Below, in pieces: positions 62,979 through 64,000 of a stretch of DNA of 64,000 nucleotides. The translations under genes were made by a program, and so were the position numbers. Origin of the DNA: Lachnospiraceae bacterium FE2018 (GTDB lineage: Bacteria; Bacillota; Clostridia; Lachnospirales; Lachnospiraceae); the NCBI GenBank assembly GCA_000702845.1, contig JNKK01000006.1, forward strand, positions 1 through 64,000, given 5' to 3'. The first letter of the stretch is position 1. Every line of letters begins with the position of its first letter. The notes under the pieces are model-generated. The model was not told where the DNA came from. It did not search any database and saw nothing but the letters and a program-made list of their open reading frames with translations.

Positions 62979-63055
62979 AACTATTGGTTAGTTCCAACTA
63001 TTGACTTTTTAGTTAGTTATGATAAAATAACTTTGCAATTAGTTAAATATAACTA
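62979..63055 (+). promoter_or_regulatory. feo promoter with repeated TAGTTA/TAACTA palindromes
   Basis: TTGACT (63001-63006), a 16-bp spacer and TAAAAT (63023-63028) form a likely promoter. Around it lie TAGTT-CC-AACTA (62989-63000), AGTTAT-N6-ATAACT (63015-63032) and TAGTTA-N4-TAACTA (63040-63055). Such TTAG-rich palindromes resemble DtxR/IdeR/MntR-type metal-repressor sites, which fits iron control of feo; the regulator is not in the window. Confidence 0.6.
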
Positions 63056-63087
63056 TCTTTAATAATGACTGGTGATGGAGGTACTTT

Positions 63088-63300
63088 ATGATGCCGATTA
63101 CGATGGCAAATCCTGGAGAAACTGTTCTTATAAAGCGTATTTCGGGGAAAGATGAGACGAGACGTCATTTAAATGAACTTGGCATGGTAGAAGGCGATTA
63201 CATCACAGTTGTGCAAAACAATGGCGGCAACATGATTCTTCAGGTGAAGAGCGGACGGATCGCATTGGACGAGAGACTTGCAATGCGGGTACAGTTCTGA
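63088..63300 (+). CDS. feoA: FeoA-type ferrous iron transport protein (first copy)
   Basis: 70 residues, SH3-like FeoA fold: GETVLIKRISGKDETRRHLNELGMVEGDYITVV, then GGNMILQVKSGRIALDERLAMRV. FeoA proteins bind the cytoplasmic side of FeoB and support Fe2+ uptake. GGAGG lies 6 nt before the ATG. First gene of the feoA-feoA-feoB operon. Confidence 0.94.
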   Translation: MMPITMANPGETVLIKRISGKDETRRHLNELGMVEGDYITVVQNNGGNMILQVKSGRIALDERLAMRVQF

Positions 63301-63330
63301 AGCTGCCGGTCAAAATGAGGGAGGATGAAC

Positions 63331-63552
63331 ATGAAAACATTAAAGGATGTCCGCGTAGGCGATACCTGTAAAGTGGTTAAGCTGCACGGAGAAGGCCCGG
63401 TCAAGCGCAGAATTATGGATATGGGTATTACAAAAGGCATTGAAATTCTGGTTCGCAAAGTGGCACCGCTCGGAGATCCGATGGAATTGAATGTGCGCGG
63501 TTATGAGCTTTCTGTGCGAAGGGGAGATGCAGAACTGATCGAGGTCGAATAA
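63331..63552 (+). CDS. feoA: FeoA-type ferrous iron transport protein (second copy)
   Basis: 73 residues, second FeoA-like SH3 fold: VGDTCKVVKLHGEGPVKRRIMDMGITKGIEILV and the ending YELSVRRGDAELIEVE. It differs clearly from the first copy, so this is an old duplication. The start at 63331 is chosen because GGAGG lies 6 nt upstream of it; the in-frame ATG at 63325 directly abuts the ribosome site. Two FeoA proteins before FeoB are common in clostridia. Confidence 0.93.
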   Translation: MKTLKDVRVGDTCKVVKLHGEGPVKRRIMDMGITKGIEILVRKVAPLGDPMELNVRGYELSVRRGDAELIEVE

Positions 63553-63699
63553 GTACGCCGGCCGAAGCGAAGCACAGACATCGCAGAGGCAGACGCACAG
63601 GTGTGTTGCGCAGCTCGCGCGCGATCGGAGATCGCGATTGAAAAAACTGCAATCAAACAAAACCGGAAAAAGAACTGATTTAGAATGAGGAGGAACGAC

Positions 63700-64000
63700 A
63701 TGAGTGTCAAAATTGCACTGGCCGGCAACCCGAACTGCGGAAAGACGACGCTGTTCAACAGTCTGACCGGCTCTAACCAGTACGTCGGCAACTGGCCGGG
63801 TGTTACGGTTGAAAAGAAGGAAGGAAAACTCAAAGGCCATAAAGACGTAGTGATTCAGGATCTGCCGGGAATCTATTCCCTTTCTCCGTATACACTGGAG
63901 GAAGTTGTCTCCCGTCAGTATCTGGTGAATGAGAAACCGGATGCGATTCTGAACATTGTAGACGGAACTAATATCGAGAGAAATTTATATCTGACGACAC
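63700..64000 (+). CDS. feoB: Ferrous iron transporter FeoB, N-terminal fragment (runs off window)
   Basis: Only the first 100 residues are visible. They are the FeoB G domain: G1 GNPNCGKTTLFN, G2 Thr in NWPGVTVEKKEG and G3 DLPGIYSL. FeoB is the membrane Fe2+ transporter whose GTPase drives or gates uptake. GAGGAGG is upstream. The 147-bp gap from feoA holds a small hairpin (CGCGATC/GATCGCG near 63622-63638) but no clear terminator, so it is in the feo operon. Confidence 0.96.
   Translation, partial: MSVKIALAGNPNCGKTTLFNSLTGSNQYVGNWPGVTVEKKEGKLKGHKDVVIQDLPGIYSLSPYTLEEVVSRQYLVNEKPDAILNIVDGTNIERNLYLTT

Overview
The window looks like part of the chromosome of an anaerobic Bacillota, most likely a gut clostridium of the Lachnospiraceae type. 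The pointers are pyruvate:ferredoxin oxidoreductase, pyruvate carboxylase, a glycyl-radical enzyme, tandem FeoA plus FeoB, a CIRCE-controlled clpB, a mannitol PTS, consensus sigma-A promoters with 17-bp spacers, strong AGGAGG ribosome sites and several Lys- and Pro/Thr-rich surface proteins. I see no rRNA, tRNA, CRISPR array, prophage or insertion sequence. The exact species cannot be read from the sequence.

Layout. 1-10.3 kb: the 3' end of a large surface protein, a beta-CASP nuclease, MTA/SAH nucleosidase behind an 86-bp tandem repeat, a YbhJ-like aconitase-family hydratase and a secreted NlpC/P60 + 3D cell-wall protein. 10.4-22 kb: a type Ic aminotransferase, LarB-LarC (nickel-pincer cofactor), a membrane Ser/Thr kinase with an Ig-like surface protein, acyl carrier protein and an orphan HypF. 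22-26.3 kb (minus strand): a deoR-mtlA-mtlD mannitol operon. 26.5-42.3 kb: GH25 lysozyme, a PRTase-like protein, pyruvate carboxylase, a Phd/VapC toxin-antitoxin pair, DUF4037, YbaK and M20D proteins, a DUF2075 nuclease-helicase overlapping a MazG-like pyrophosphohydrolase, acylphosphatase and a 1.2-kDa-residue-scale adhesin (about 1,205 aa). 42.3-49 kb: PFOR (minus), a TetR regulator and an opine-dehydrogenase-family enzyme. 58-64 kb: clpB (minus), a membrane protein with a DUF4431-like end, feoA-feoA-feoB.

The most interesting part is 49-58 kb. A PAS-containing sigma-54 enhancer-binding protein (EBP) is preceded by seven copies of a 53-bp repeat. Beyond it lie three sigma-54 (-24/-12) promoters that match TGGCAC-N5-TTGC(A/T) exactly, within about 930 bp. 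They face (i) a stand-alone AraC-type DNA-binding domain on the minus strand, (ii) a 45-residue unannotated small protein with its own terminator, and (iii) a glycyl-radical enzyme (GRE) of unassigned substrate. A PflA-like single-cluster activase, a TetR and a cupin-AraC regulator follow. GCAAAA/TTTTGC palindromes lie upstream of these promoters and may be the EBP's enhancer sites. I read this as a compact sigma-54 GRE regulon whose substrate and small protein I cannot match to a described system.

The intergenic DNA is also unusual. Several gaps carry tandem repeats or long hairpins: 86-bp and 53-bp arrays, a 19-bp repeat derived from a terminator arm, a 42-bp duplication before mtlA, and two long hairpins after a TetR gene.
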